This document shows positions 19,059-27,042 of a DNA stretch of 64,000 nucleotides, piece by piece. This DNA comes from Yoonia sp034652275. Its GTDB lineage: Bacteria; Pseudomonadota; Alphaproteobacteria; Rhodobacterales; Rhodobacteraceae. Made by a program: the position numbers and the translations under genes. Each line of letters opens with the position of its first letter. The first letter of the stretch is position 1. Below the pieces are notes generated by a model. It was not told where the DNA came from and did not search any database. It saw only the letters and a program-made list of their open reading frames with translations. The stretch covers positions 372,001 through 436,000 of the forward strand of contig NZ_JAXIWG010000002.1 of the NCBI RefSeq assembly GCF_034652275.1, written 5' to 3'.

Positions 19059-20333
19059 TCAGCGGCGTGGACCCGAGATCAGCTGCACAAGCCGCCCGAA
19101 GATGGATGTCGGAATACCCCGAGGTGGCGCGCTCGCGGCTTTTTGGCGCGCAGCTTCTTGGGCCAGTTCCTGCTGCCTGATCCGCTGACGCGACGCACCT
19201 TCGCGCGCGGCAGAAGTTTCGGCATTGAACTCGTTGACCCATTCGGGTGCCCTGCGCGGTTCCGACACGGGTTGTGACACCACGGAACGCGGTTCGCGCG
19301 GTTCGGAATTCAGCACATAATTGTTGGTTTCATTCACCAGCTTTGTCAGCGTCTTGCCCAGCTCTTTGGGCGGTTTGATCTTGCGGGCGACCTTGGTGGC
19401 GCGCAGGGGGGCGATCATATCGGCCCATGCGCGTGCGGACTGGATCCTGTCCTTGGGCAGAATTTTCATGGCTTTGTCGATGGCGGCCAGAAATTCCGGT
19501 TCATAGGCGTCGAAACGGCCGGCAAGCGGCTTGCACGGGTCGGGATTCCGGCTTGCGAATTCCTGCATGCGGGTCTGGCTGTTCGGCGGGGCCTCGCCGC
19601 TGATGACGTGATAGAACGTGGCGGCCAGCGCATAAAGGTCGCTGGACGGCGATTGCTTGCCCCCCGCGAAATAGAATTCCTGTGGCGAATACCCGTCCTT
19701 GACGATCAGCACCGTGGACAATGCGCGCGTCTCCCGGCTGGCCTCTTCGCGGGCGGCGCCGAAATCGATCAGAACGGGGCTGCCCCATTTGTCGAGCAGG
19801 ATGTTGTCCGGTGAAATGTCACGATGCAGCAGGTCCTGCGCATGGACCAGATCGACCGCGTCCAACACCTTGATCAGGATATCCTTGACCTGATCCGGCG
19901 ACAGGTCCTCGCGTTCGTTCTTGATGACATACAGCAGATCGCGCCCGTCGATCAGGTCCAGCACCATATAGGCCGTATCGTTATCCTCGAAGATGCGGTG
20001 CACGCCGACAATGTTGGGATGGCGCATCTTGGCGATGCTGCGTGCCTCGCGCATGAACATTTCAACGATCGCGCGATACTTTTCGAAATGGGTATGTGAC
20101 CGGACCATGACCCGTTTGCCTTCGCGGCGGCAAAACACCTCCGGAAAGCATTCCTTGATCACGACTTTCCGTTCCAGGTAATTGTCCTGGGCCAGATATG
20201 TGATGCCAAACCCACCGTTGCTGAGCGGTCTCAGGATCGTAAATTGATCCCCGAGGAGTGTCGTACCCCGGACAAGAGCCTCCGTCCGTTCCGGCTTAGC
20301 TGCATCACTGCCTAAAGGCTTCGCTGCATCCAT
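19059..20333 (-). CDS. Soluble Hanks-type serine/threonine protein kinase
   Basis: A 424-residue kinase. The glycine loop NGGFGITYLA (residues 39-48), the ATP-binding lysine in VVIKE (Lys60), the catalytic loop HRDISPDN (170-177) and DFG (190-192) are all present, so it should be active. The kinase domain ends near residue 310; the rest is basic and charged (residues 320-424) with no membrane segment and no PASTA or other sensor. A tandem 9-bp repeat and AT-rich DNA lie upstream. No cognate phosphatase is adjacent. Substrates are unknown; the neighbouring CAP lipoprotein cannot be a direct cytoplasmic target once exported. Confidence 0.88.
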   Translation of the reverse strand: MDAAKPLGSDAAKPERTEALVRGTTLLGDQFTILRPLSNGGFGITYLAQDNYLERKVVIKECFPEVFCRREGKRVMVRSHTHFEKYRAIVEMFMREARSIAKMRHPNIVGVHRIFEDNDTAYMVLDLIDGRDLLYVIKNEREDLSPDQVKDILIKVLDAVDLVHAQDLLHRDISPDNILLDKWGSPVLIDFGAAREEASRETRALSTVLIVKDGYSPQEFYFAGGKQSPSSDLYALAATFYHVISGEAPPNSQTRMQEFASRNPDPCKPLAGRFDAYEPEFLAAIDKAMKILPKDRIQSARAWADMIAPLRATKVARKIKPPKELGKTLTKLVNETNNYVLNSEPREPRSVVSQPVSEPRRAPEWVNEFNAETSAAREGASRQRIRQQELAQEAARQKAASAPPRGIPTSIFGRLVQLISGPRR

Positions 20334-20371
20334 AATTCACCAAACATCGCGCCAAAAAAGACGCGCCTTCA

Positions 20372-20389
20372 CACACACTACACACACTA
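20372..20389. repeat. Tandem 9-bp repeat upstream of kinase gene
   Basis: Two head-to-tail copies of CACACACTA lie 39-56 bp upstream of the kinase start. Read on the minus strand they give TAGTGTGTG twice. They could be a regulator site or a slippage-prone tract. Confidence 0.6.
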
Positions 20390-20572
20390 CATACCGCTAT
20401 ATTATGGTGTCTTTTGGGCATCTGACGGCACAGTTTATGTCAGGAGACCGCCAGAACTGCGTCAACCAGAGCGATTAAACACGGTTTTGACATATAAACG
20501 AAGGAATGACCATGCGTCCTGATCGTGCATAGAAAATTTCAAGGAACAGTGTTGCAACGAAATAACGTTACG

Positions 20573-20848
20573 TCACGAATCGCCTTTGGCAGGTGCTTGC
20601 CGCCGCACGGGCGCGCGGCTTGTCGTCAGCACGTTGCCATCCGTATCGCACACCAGACGGACCCTTTGCCCGTCATACCAGAAGGTCAGTCTGATTCTGC
20701 CCTCGTCCTCGCCCACGCCGGTTTCGGACTGGCTGGTGATTGCGCCCGCTCGCATCTTTGCGGGCACCTCGGCAGGTGGAATGCCCAGCAAGGGGCCAAG
20801 GTCCGCAGCGTCGACGGTCAAGCCGTGTTCGGTCCTGCGTACCTTCAC
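20573..20848 (-). CDS. Small DUF6522-like protein
   Basis: A 91-residue protein that resembles the DUF6522 group (leading VDAADLGPLLGIPPAEVPAKM, then a strand pair RIRLTFWYDGQRVRLVCD). The function is not known. It begins 12 bp after the ferrochelatase stop on the same strand and is probably its operon partner, so a role in haem or metal handling is possible but unproven. It has no signal peptide, cysteine pair or histidine cluster. A 239-bp spacer with no recognisable gene separates it from the kinase. Confidence 0.65.
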   Translation of the reverse strand: MKVRRTEHGLTVDAADLGPLLGIPPAEVPAKMRAGAITSQSETGVGEDEGRIRLTFWYDGQRVRLVCDTDGNVLTTSRAPVRRQAPAKGDS

Positions 20849-20860
20849 CTTGCGTCCTTT

Positions 20861-21949
20861 TCAGTCCAGCCAGCCTTTGAGGTTCTTGTCGATCACACCG
20901 CACAGCGCGTCGATATGCGCGGCATCGTCGTTGAGGCAGGGGATATAGGTGAAATGCTCGCCACCCGCCTCTTCAAAGCTTTCCTTGATCTCTTCGTTGA
21001 TCTCTTCCAGCGTTTCGATGCAATCGGCGGAAAACGCAGGCGCGCAGACGGCGATATGCTTGATCCCGTCATCTTCTGCCAGACGTGCGACTTCCTTCAC
21101 CGTGTAGGGTTTCAACCATTCTTCAGGGCCAAAGCGCGACTGGAACGTCGTCTTGATCTGGGTATTGTCCCAGCCCAGCCGTTCTTTCAGCAGGCGCGTC
21201 GTTTTCTGGCACTGGCAATGATAGGGATCGCCTTCGCGCAGATAGCGTTCCGGCACACCGTGGTAGGAACAGATCAGCATCTCGGGCTTGTGTTCGGCCG
21301 CAGCATAGGCCTTTTCGATGGATTGCGCCAAAGCCTCGATATAGGCCGGTTCCTCGAAATAGGGTTCGACCACCCGCGCGATGGGCTGCCATTTTTCATC
21401 CATCAGCGCCCGAAAGAACTGGTCGTTCGCGGTCGCCGATGTCGCACCCGCGTAATGCGGATAAAGCGGGAAGAACAGGATCTTGGTGCAGCCGGCCTCG
21501 ACCATCTCGCGGACTTTGGACTTGGTGGACGGGTTGCCGTAACGCATGCAGAAATCGACGCGCACATCGTCGCCGTACCGCTCGACCATCTGCTTCTTGA
21601 TCGCCGCCGTCTGCGCCTTGGTGATCGTCATCAAGGGGCTTTCGTTGGCCTCTTCGTTCCAGATGGATTTATAGGCAGCGCCCGATGAAAACGGCCGCTT
21701 GGTCAGGATCACCAGCTGCAACAGCGGCTGCCAGAGCCATGCGGAATAATCGATCACCCGCTTGTCGGACAGAAATTCGTTCAGATACCGCCGCATCGAC
21801 CAGTAATCCGTCGCATCAGGTGTGCCGAGGTTCGCGACAAGAATACCGACCCGCGCGGGTTTGATCGCGGGATGGTCCTTGCCTGCGTGGACAGGACAGG
21901 TCGCAGGGCGTTCCGTGTCAGCGGATGTGTGTGCGTCGAACATGGTCAT
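20861..21949 (-). CDS. hemH: Ferrochelatase
   Basis: HemH inserts ferrous iron into protoporphyrin IX to complete haem. The 362-residue product has the family N terminus VGILVANLGTPDATDYWSM near residue 34, the metal-facing histidine in ICSYHGVPERYL, and the conserved CAPAFSADCIETLEEI segment with its catalytic Glu. The frame is open farther upstream to 22054, but AAAGGG five bases before the ATG at 21949 supports that start; a second ATG two codons later is also possible. It follows the NDUFAF5-like gene by 52 bp, so it could share its transcript. Confidence 0.95.
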   Translation of the reverse strand: MTMFDAHTSADTERPATCPVHAGKDHPAIKPARVGILVANLGTPDATDYWSMRRYLNEFLSDKRVIDYSAWLWQPLLQLVILTKRPFSSGAAYKSIWNEEANESPLMTITKAQTAAIKKQMVERYGDDVRVDFCMRYGNPSTKSKVREMVEAGCTKILFFPLYPHYAGATSATANDQFFRALMDEKWQPIARVVEPYFEEPAYIEALAQSIEKAYAAAEHKPEMLICSYHGVPERYLREGDPYHCQCQKTTRLLKERLGWDNTQIKTTFQSRFGPEEWLKPYTVKEVARLAEDDGIKHIAVCAPAFSADCIETLEEINEEIKESFEEAGGEHFTYIPCLNDDAAHIDALCGVIDKNLKGWLD

Positions 21950-22001
21950 GACCCTTTGGTTATCGTCATTTGAACGGCAGTTAAATGGTATACGCGCCAA
22001 A

Positions 22002-22838
22002 TCAATCCTTGGACCTTTCCAGCGGCATTTCTTTCGCGCCCAAGGCATCGGCAAGCCTGTTTTTTGCGCTGCCGGGGCGCAGAGGTTGCGGTTGGGTATC
22101 GGCGGGGGCCCAGCCTGTCAGCATGATGATCTCGAACGTGGCATCCACGCGGTTGTCGGCATTGCGGTAATGCTGCGCATAGATGCTGGAGGCCTGCGTC
22201 AGCACCTTGCGCCGCGTCATCGACCGTAAACGCTGTGTCAGCGCATTTGTTTCACCCATCTTGCGCAGGTCGTGCATCAGGTGGAACATGTTGGCATAGC
22301 TGACGGTGGTCTTGGCCCCGTCCGCCACCGGCAGCGCCAGCCCCGCGCGTTGCAATAACGCCCCCAGATCACGGATTTCGCCCATCGGGGCGACGCGCGG
22401 CGACAAACCGCCCGTAACCGCTGCCTCTGCCTCGGCCAAAGACGTGCGCAATTCATGCAGCGTCTGCCCGCCAAGACAGGCCGCCAGCAACAACCCGTCC
22501 GGTTGCAAGGCATGGCGGCACTGCACCAACTGCCCGACCGGATCGTTCGCCCAATGCAGCCCCATCACATGCAGCACCAGATCATGCGCACCGGGCGTCA
22601 GCGCCAGCGTGTCATCGTCTGGCACGATCACGGCCTGCGGATAGCGCGCACGCCAGAAATCGGGGAAGCCGGTGACGATCGCCATCGACGTAAACGACCT
22701 GTTAACCTCGATCAGTCTTTCCTGCAGTTCATCGGCAATCACGTCATGCAGGAACAGATGATCCTGCAGCGCGCGGGCGCGATGCCGCTGCAAGGCGGTC
22801 CGGTCAACAAGAGGGGGCGGCATGGTCATGTCGCCCAT
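22002..22838 (-). CDS. NDUFAF5/BioC-like protein of SAM methyltransferase fold
   Basis: A 278-residue protein of the methyltransferase-fold group related to mitochondrial NDUFAF5, which hydroxylates an arginine of a complex I subunit. The family features are the start DRTALQRHRARA, DLVLHVMGLHWANDPVGQL (a motif IV-like region) and the C-terminal RRKVLTQASSIYAQHY. The usual G-x-G-x-G loop for SAM is replaced by AIVTGFPDFW. The exact start is uncertain: ATGs at 22838, 22829 and 22823 are in frame and none has a strong ribosome site. It is divergent from comF with only 10-25 bp between starts. Confidence 0.75.
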   Translation of the reverse strand: MGDMTMPPPLVDRTALQRHRARALQDHLFLHDVIADELQERLIEVNRSFTSMAIVTGFPDFWRARYPQAVIVPDDDTLALTPGAHDLVLHVMGLHWANDPVGQLVQCRHALQPDGLLLAACLGGQTLHELRTSLAEAEAAVTGGLSPRVAPMGEIRDLGALLQRAGLALPVADGAKTTVSYANMFHLMHDLRKMGETNALTQRLRSMTRRKVLTQASSIYAQHYRNADNRVDATFEIIMLTGWAPADTQPQPLRPGSAKNRLADALGAKEMPLERSKD

Positions 22839-22848
22839 GTAGGGTGCA

Positions 22849-23574
22849 ATGATGCGGATGCAAAGCGTGATCAGGGCGATCTATCCGGCGCAATGCGTCG
22901 CATGCGAAACAATGACCGAGGCTGAAAACGGCCTGTGCGGTCCCTGCTGGCGCGACACCCAGTTCATCGATGGCACGATCTGCGACACTTGCGGGACCCC
23001 CTTGCCCGGCGACAGCGACGGCCAGCGCCTGCAATGCGACGATTGCATGGTGATCGCGCGCCCGTGGGAAAGGGGGCGCGCGGTGCTGATCTACAAGGGC
23101 ATCGGGCGCAGGCTTGTGCTGGGGCTCAAACACGGCGACCGTACCGATCTGGCACAGCCGATGGGGTTGTGGATGGCACGGGCTGCACAGGCGCTGATCC
23201 ATCCCGACACGGTCGCCGTGCCTGTGCCCCTGCATTGGACGCGTCTGCTGCGGCGGCGCTATAATCAGGCGGGGCTGCTGGCGCAGGTCATCGCCCGCGA
23301 CTTGCAACGCCCCGTCTGTGTCGATGCGCTGCTTCGCCCGCGCAAGACCGCCCCCTTGGAAGGGCACAGCCGCGACGCGCGCTTTGCTGCGCTCACGGGA
23401 CAGATCACTGCCAACCCCCGGCAAAAGGCGCAGATCGCGGGCAAACCCGTGCTGCTGGTCGATGACGTGATGACCTCCGGCGCGACGCTGGCCGCCTGCT
23501 CTGATGCGCTTTTGCAAGGCGGTGCAACACGGGTTTCGACGATAACACTGGCACGCGTCGTCAAGGATGCCTAA
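22849..23574 (+). CDS. comF: ComF family phosphoribosyltransferase-like protein
   Basis: ComF is needed for DNA uptake in transformable bacteria; the biochemical role is unsettled. The 241-residue product has an N-terminal zinc-ribbon part with four C-x-x-C pairs (Cys16/19, 30/33, 45/48, 63/66) and a C-terminal PRTase domain with VLLVDDVMTSGAT near residues 202-214. In-frame ATGs at 22849, 22852 and 22858 are possible; AGGGT lies 6 bases before the 22852 ATG. It is followed after 32 bp by grxC, nitrilase and marR genes on the same strand. No other competence gene lies in the window. Confidence 0.88.
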   Translation: MMRMQSVIRAIYPAQCVACETMTEAENGLCGPCWRDTQFIDGTICDTCGTPLPGDSDGQRLQCDDCMVIARPWERGRAVLIYKGIGRRLVLGLKHGDRTDLAQPMGLWMARAAQALIHPDTVAVPVPLHWTRLLRRRYNQAGLLAQVIARDLQRPVCVDALLRPRKTAPLEGHSRDARFAALTGQITANPRQKAQIAGKPVLLVDDVMTSGATLAACSDALLQGGATRVSTITLARVVKDA

Positions 23575-23606
23575 ATCACGCATGACACAGCCAAAGGAGC
23601 GCTGTC

Positions 23607-23864
23607 ATGCACAACGTCGAAATCTACACCAAACCCACCTGCGGCTACTGTCACATGGCCAAGCGGGTGCTGACCGCAAAAGGCGTCAGCTTTACCGAAG
23701 TGAACATCACCGCCCAGCCGGAAAAGCGCGCCGAGATGATCGAGCGCGCCAAAGGTGGCAGCACCGTGCCGCAAATCTTCATCGGCGGCAAACACGTGGG
23801 CGGCTGCGATGACCTGATGGCGCTGGACCGGCAAGGCAAGCTCGACGCCCTGCTGTCTGCATGA
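23607..23864 (+). CDS. grxC: Glutaredoxin 3
   Basis: An 85-residue dithiol glutaredoxin that reduces disulfides with glutathione. The active site is C-G-Y-C (Cys12 and Cys15), followed by the cis-proline segment TVPQIFIGGKHVGGCDDL that binds glutathione. A GGAG-containing stretch precedes the ATG. It overlaps the nitrilase start (ATGA), so the two are translated together. Confidence 0.95.
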   Translation: MHNVEIYTKPTCGYCHMAKRVLTAKGVSFTEVNITAQPEKRAEMIERAKGGSTVPQIFIGGKHVGGCDDLMALDRQGKLDALLSA

Positions 23865-24691
23865 AGGCGGGGCTGGTCCAGCTTTGCGCGGGCGATGACC
23901 CCGTCGCCAACCTTGCCGCGACGCGCGACCTGATCGCGCAGGCGGCGGCACAGGGTGCAGGGTTCGTGCTGACGCCCGAAGTCACGAATTGCGTCTCGCA
24001 AGACAGGGCGCACCAGCGCGCGGTTCTGCAATCCGAAAGTGACGACATCACGCTGGCCGGATTGCGCGAAACAGCGCGCGATCTGGGCATCTGGCTGTCG
24101 ATCGGGTCGCTTGCGCTCAAGACCGACGGTGACGACGGGCGTTTTGCCAACCGGTCCTTCCTGATCGGCCCTGACGGGGGGATCGCAGCGCGCTATGACA
24201 AGATCCACATGTTCGACGTGGATGTGTCGGCCACCGAAACCTTCCGCGAATCGGCAGGGTTCCGCCCCGGAGACAGGGCCGTCGTCGCGCAAACACCTTT
24301 CGCGCGGATCGGCCTGACGATCTGCTACGACATCCGTTTCGCCTATCTGCACCGCGCGCTGGCACAGGCGGGCGCGGATATCCTGCTTGTCCCCGCCGCC
24401 TTTTCGCCCGTCACAGGGGCCGCGCATTGGGAACCTCTGCTGCGTGCGCGGGCCATTGAAACAGGGTGCTATGTGCTGGCCGCTGCCCAGACGGGCACAC
24501 ATCCGATCAAGCACGGCAAGCCGCGCCAGACGCATGGCCACAGCATGGCGATTGCGCCATGGGGCGAGGTTCTGGTGGATATGGGCACAGAGACAGGCAC
24601 AGCCATTGTTGATCTTGACCTAGCGGAAGTGGCAAAGTCACGGCAGCGCATTCCGGCGCTGACCCATGATCGCCCTTTCGAAGGTCCCTGA
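23861..24691 (+). CDS. Carbon-nitrogen hydrolase (nitrilase superfamily)
   Basis: A 276-residue amidase of the nitrilase superfamily. The catalytic triad can be placed: Glu40 (FVLTPEVTN), Lys114 (RYDKIHMFDV) and Cys155 (LTICYDIRF). Its layout (KIHMFDVDVSATETFRES) resembles the Nit1/Nit2 branch, whose members act on deaminated glutathione or 2-oxoglutaramate. Being next to glutaredoxin, deaminated glutathione amidase is attractive but remains inference. It overlaps both neighbours by one to four bases. Confidence 0.87.
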   Translation: MKAGLVQLCAGDDPVANLAATRDLIAQAAAQGAGFVLTPEVTNCVSQDRAHQRAVLQSESDDITLAGLRETARDLGIWLSIGSLALKTDGDDGRFANRSFLIGPDGGIAARYDKIHMFDVDVSATETFRESAGFRPGDRAVVAQTPFARIGLTICYDIRFAYLHRALAQAGADILLVPAAFSPVTGAAHWEPLLRARAIETGCYVLAAAQTGTHPIKHGKPRQTHGHSMAIAPWGEVLVDMGTETGTAIVDLDLAEVAKSRQRIPALTHDRPFEGP

Positions 24692-25134
24692 TGCCCGACA
24701 ATGCCACCAGCCTTGCCGTTTCCCTGTTCAGCGAAATCCTCGCCGTGGACCAGCTTGCGCGTGCGTCCGTGGCCAAGGTGCTGCCCAAGGGTATGGAATT
24801 GTCGCATTTTTCTGTGCTGAACCATCTCGCCCATGCGGGGGCCGAACGCTCGCCCGCGCAACTGGCCAAGACGTTCCACCTGACGCGGGGTGCGATGACG
24901 AACACGCTGCACAAACTGGAATGGGCAGGCTGGGTGCATATCCGCCCCGACTGGGACGATGCGCGCCGCAAGATGGTGTCGATCAGCCCTTCCGGCCTGT
25001 CCGCCCGCGACGCGGCCATCGCCGCCATCGCCCCTGTCATCGCCGAAGCGGTGACAAAGGTGGGCGAGGAAAAAGTCCGCATCGCCCTGCCGGTGCTGCG
25101 CGAAATGCGGCTCAAACTCGGCCAGATCGACTAG
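24691..25134 (+). CDS. MarR family transcriptional regulator
   Basis: A 147-residue MarR-type winged-helix regulator. The recognition region is AQLAKTFHLTRGAMTNTLHKLEWAGWV, followed by the wing WDDARRKMVSISPSG, both typical of the family. The effector is unknown. It begins on the last base of the nitrilase gene, so it is the end of the comF-grxC-nitrilase-marR run and may control it, or act elsewhere. Confidence 0.88.
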   Translation: MPDNATSLAVSLFSEILAVDQLARASVAKVLPKGMELSHFSVLNHLAHAGAERSPAQLAKTFHLTRGAMTNTLHKLEWAGWVHIRPDWDDARRKMVSISPSGLSARDAAIAAIAPVIAEAVTKVGEEKVRIALPVLREMRLKLGQID

Positions 25135-25140
25135 GCCCCT

Positions 25141-25173
25141 CATCTTCCGAGCCTAAATATCCCCGCCGGAGGC
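25141..25173 (-). repeat. Interspersed repeat, copy 3
   Basis: On the minus strand this reads as the 19-base core GCCTCCGGCGGGGATATTT, then AGG, then CTCGGAAGATG. It fills most of the 49-bp gap between the convergent marR and ubiG genes. Confidence 0.8.
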
Positions 25174-25183
25174 CTGAAAGTCC

Positions 25184-25924
25184 TTATTCTTTCGTCGCGG
25201 CCGTCACATAGTTCACCGACAGGTCACGATCACTGATCGCCCATGTGAACCGCAGCGGGTTGAACACGAACCCCTTGCGGTCGACCGGAGTCAGCCCGGC
25301 CTTTTCCAGTAACGCGAACAATTCGTCGGGTGTGATGAACTTCGCCCATTCATGCGTGCCCTTGGGCAGCCAGCGCATCACCCATTCCGCCCCGACAATC
25401 GCCATGGCGAATGATTTTGGGTTGCGGTTGATGGTCGAGCAGATGTGCAAACCGCCCGGTTTCAGCAATTGCTGGCAGGCCGTCAGATAGCCCAAGGGGT
25501 CGGCCACATGTTCCACGACCTCCATGTTCAGCACGATGTCGAATTGTTCGCCTGCCTCTGCCAGCGCCTCGGCGGTGGTGTGGCGATAGTCGATCTCCAG
25601 CCCCGATTGCGCAGCATGGACCTGCGCGACGGGGATATTCCGCTCGGCCGCATCGGCCCCCACGACCGCAGCCCCCAGCCGTGCCATGGGTTCGCAAAGC
25701 AAACCCCCGCCGCAACCGATATCCAGCAACCGCAGCCCCGCAAAAGGCGCAGGCCCCTGCAGGTCGCGGCCGAATTCTGCGGCAATCTGGCGCGTGATGT
25801 AATCAAGCCGGACAGGGTTCATCATGTGCAACGGCTTGAACTTGCCGTTCAGGTCCCACCATTCGGCGGCCATCGCCTCGAACTTGGCGATCTCGGACGG
25901 GTCGACGGTGTTGGTTGCGGACAT
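25184..25924 (-). CDS. ubiG: Ubiquinone biosynthesis O-methyltransferase UbiG
   Basis: UbiG carries out both O-methylations of the ubiquinone head group. The 246-residue product shows the SAM loop LLDIGCGGGLLCEPMARLGA and the family segments VDPSEIAKFEAMAAEWWDLNG-like N terminus, HVADPLGYLTACQQLLKPGG and a C-terminal amphipathic membrane-contact stretch. I chose the ATG 25924, which is preceded by GGAG and aligns with known UbiG starts; ATGs at 25954, 25969 and 25996 would add 10-24 residues. It is divergent from the proline iminopeptidase gene, with 64 bp between starts. Confidence 0.92.
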   Translation of the reverse strand: MSATNTVDPSEIAKFEAMAAEWWDLNGKFKPLHMMNPVRLDYITRQIAAEFGRDLQGPAPFAGLRLLDIGCGGGLLCEPMARLGAAVVGADAAERNIPVAQVHAAQSGLEIDYRHTTAEALAEAGEQFDIVLNMEVVEHVADPLGYLTACQQLLKPGGLHICSTINRNPKSFAMAIVGAEWVMRWLPKGTHEWAKFITPDELFALLEKAGLTPVDRKGFVFNPLRFTWAISDRDLSVNYVTAATKE

Positions 25925-25988
25925 TTTCTTGGCTCCGGTGCTTACGGCGGTCATGGTTTCTTGTTTCATTCCGCGATATAGGGTGCCT

Positions 25989-26984
25989 ATGGACAAAGTC
26001 GTAGGACAAAAGCGCCAAGGTGCCCACCTTTATCCCCCCGTTGATCCCTTTGATCAGCGGATTCTGGATGTGGGCGACGGGCACCGGCTTTATGTCGAAC
26101 AATGCGGCAATCCCGCAGGTATCCCCGTCGTTGTTCTTCACGGCGGCCCGGGTGGCGGATGCAGCCCCGCGATGCGCCGCTATTTCGATCCGGCTGTTTT
26201 CCGTGTCGTGCTGTTCGACCAGCGTGGCTGCGGCAAATCGCGGCCCCATGCCAGTGTGACGGCGAATACGACATGGCATCTGGTCGCGGATATCGAACAG
26301 ATCCGGCAGACCTTGGGCATCGACCGTTGGATCGTGTTTGGCGGGTCATGGGGGGCGACGTTGGCGCTGATCTATGCGCAGGCGCATCCTGACAGGGTCG
26401 CGGCGCTGACCCTGCGGGGTGTCTTCCTGATGACGCAGCCCGAACTCGACTGGTTCTACGGCGGTGGTGCAGGAAAATTCTGGCCCGATCTCTGGGCGCG
26501 GTTCGCTGGCATGATCCCCGCCGATGAACACGGCAACCTGATCGCCGCTTATCACCGGCGGCTGTTTTCCGGCGATCTGCCGCTGGAAACCCGCTATGCC
26601 CGCGCCTGGGCGTCATGGGAAAACGCGCTGGCCGCAATGGACAGTGACGGGCTGACAGGCGAAAGCCCAGCCGACTATGCCCGCGCTTTTGCGCGGCTGG
26701 AGAACCATTATTTCCACAATGCGGGGTTCCTGTCGGCGGATCAGCAGATCCTGCATCCCGCCCAAATGGCGCGGATCGCGGGCATCCCCGGCATCATCGT
26801 GCAAGGGCGTTACGACATGATCTGCCCCCCAGTGTCGGCGTATAAACTGGCGCAGGCCTGGCCCAAGGCGCGACTGGCGATGATTGGGCGCGCGGGCCAT
26901 GCGCTGTCCGAACCGGGCATTAGTGCCGAACTTGTGCGCAGCATGGACAGCTTTGGTGCGCAGCGGGCGATGCTCGGGCTTTAA
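25989..26984 (+). CDS. pip: Proline iminopeptidase
   Basis: An alpha/beta hydrolase of 331 residues (peptidase family S33) that removes N-terminal proline from peptides. The oxyanion region HGGPGGGCSPAMRRYFDP, the nucleophile elbow G-G-S-W-G-A (Ser120) and the His in GRAGHALSEPG are present. The family usually has GGSWGS. It lies 58 bp upstream of a peptide-type ABC importer on the same strand, which fits a role in using imported peptides. Confidence 0.92.
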   Translation: MDKVVGQKRQGAHLYPPVDPFDQRILDVGDGHRLYVEQCGNPAGIPVVVLHGGPGGGCSPAMRRYFDPAVFRVVLFDQRGCGKSRPHASVTANTTWHLVADIEQIRQTLGIDRWIVFGGSWGATLALIYAQAHPDRVAALTLRGVFLMTQPELDWFYGGGAGKFWPDLWARFAGMIPADEHGNLIAAYHRRLFSGDLPLETRYARAWASWENALAAMDSDGLTGESPADYARAFARLENHYFHNAGFLSADQQILHPAQMARIAGIPGIIVQGRYDMICPPVSAYKLAQAWPKARLAMIGRAGHALSEPGISAELVRSMDSFGAQRAMLGL

Positions 26985-27042
26985 CCTTTACAGACGCAGA
27001 TCAGCCGTTACAGTCGCCTGTAATGAACAGGGAACTTCTGGC

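Noticed and set aside
20372..20389. Possible CRISPR or microsatellite start
   Set aside because: Only two copies of a 9-base unit with no spacers; kept only as a small tandem repeat.
22849..23574. Competence or gene-transfer-agent region around comF
   Set aside because: comF stands alone; no comEC, dprA, comM or phage-like structural gene is in the window.
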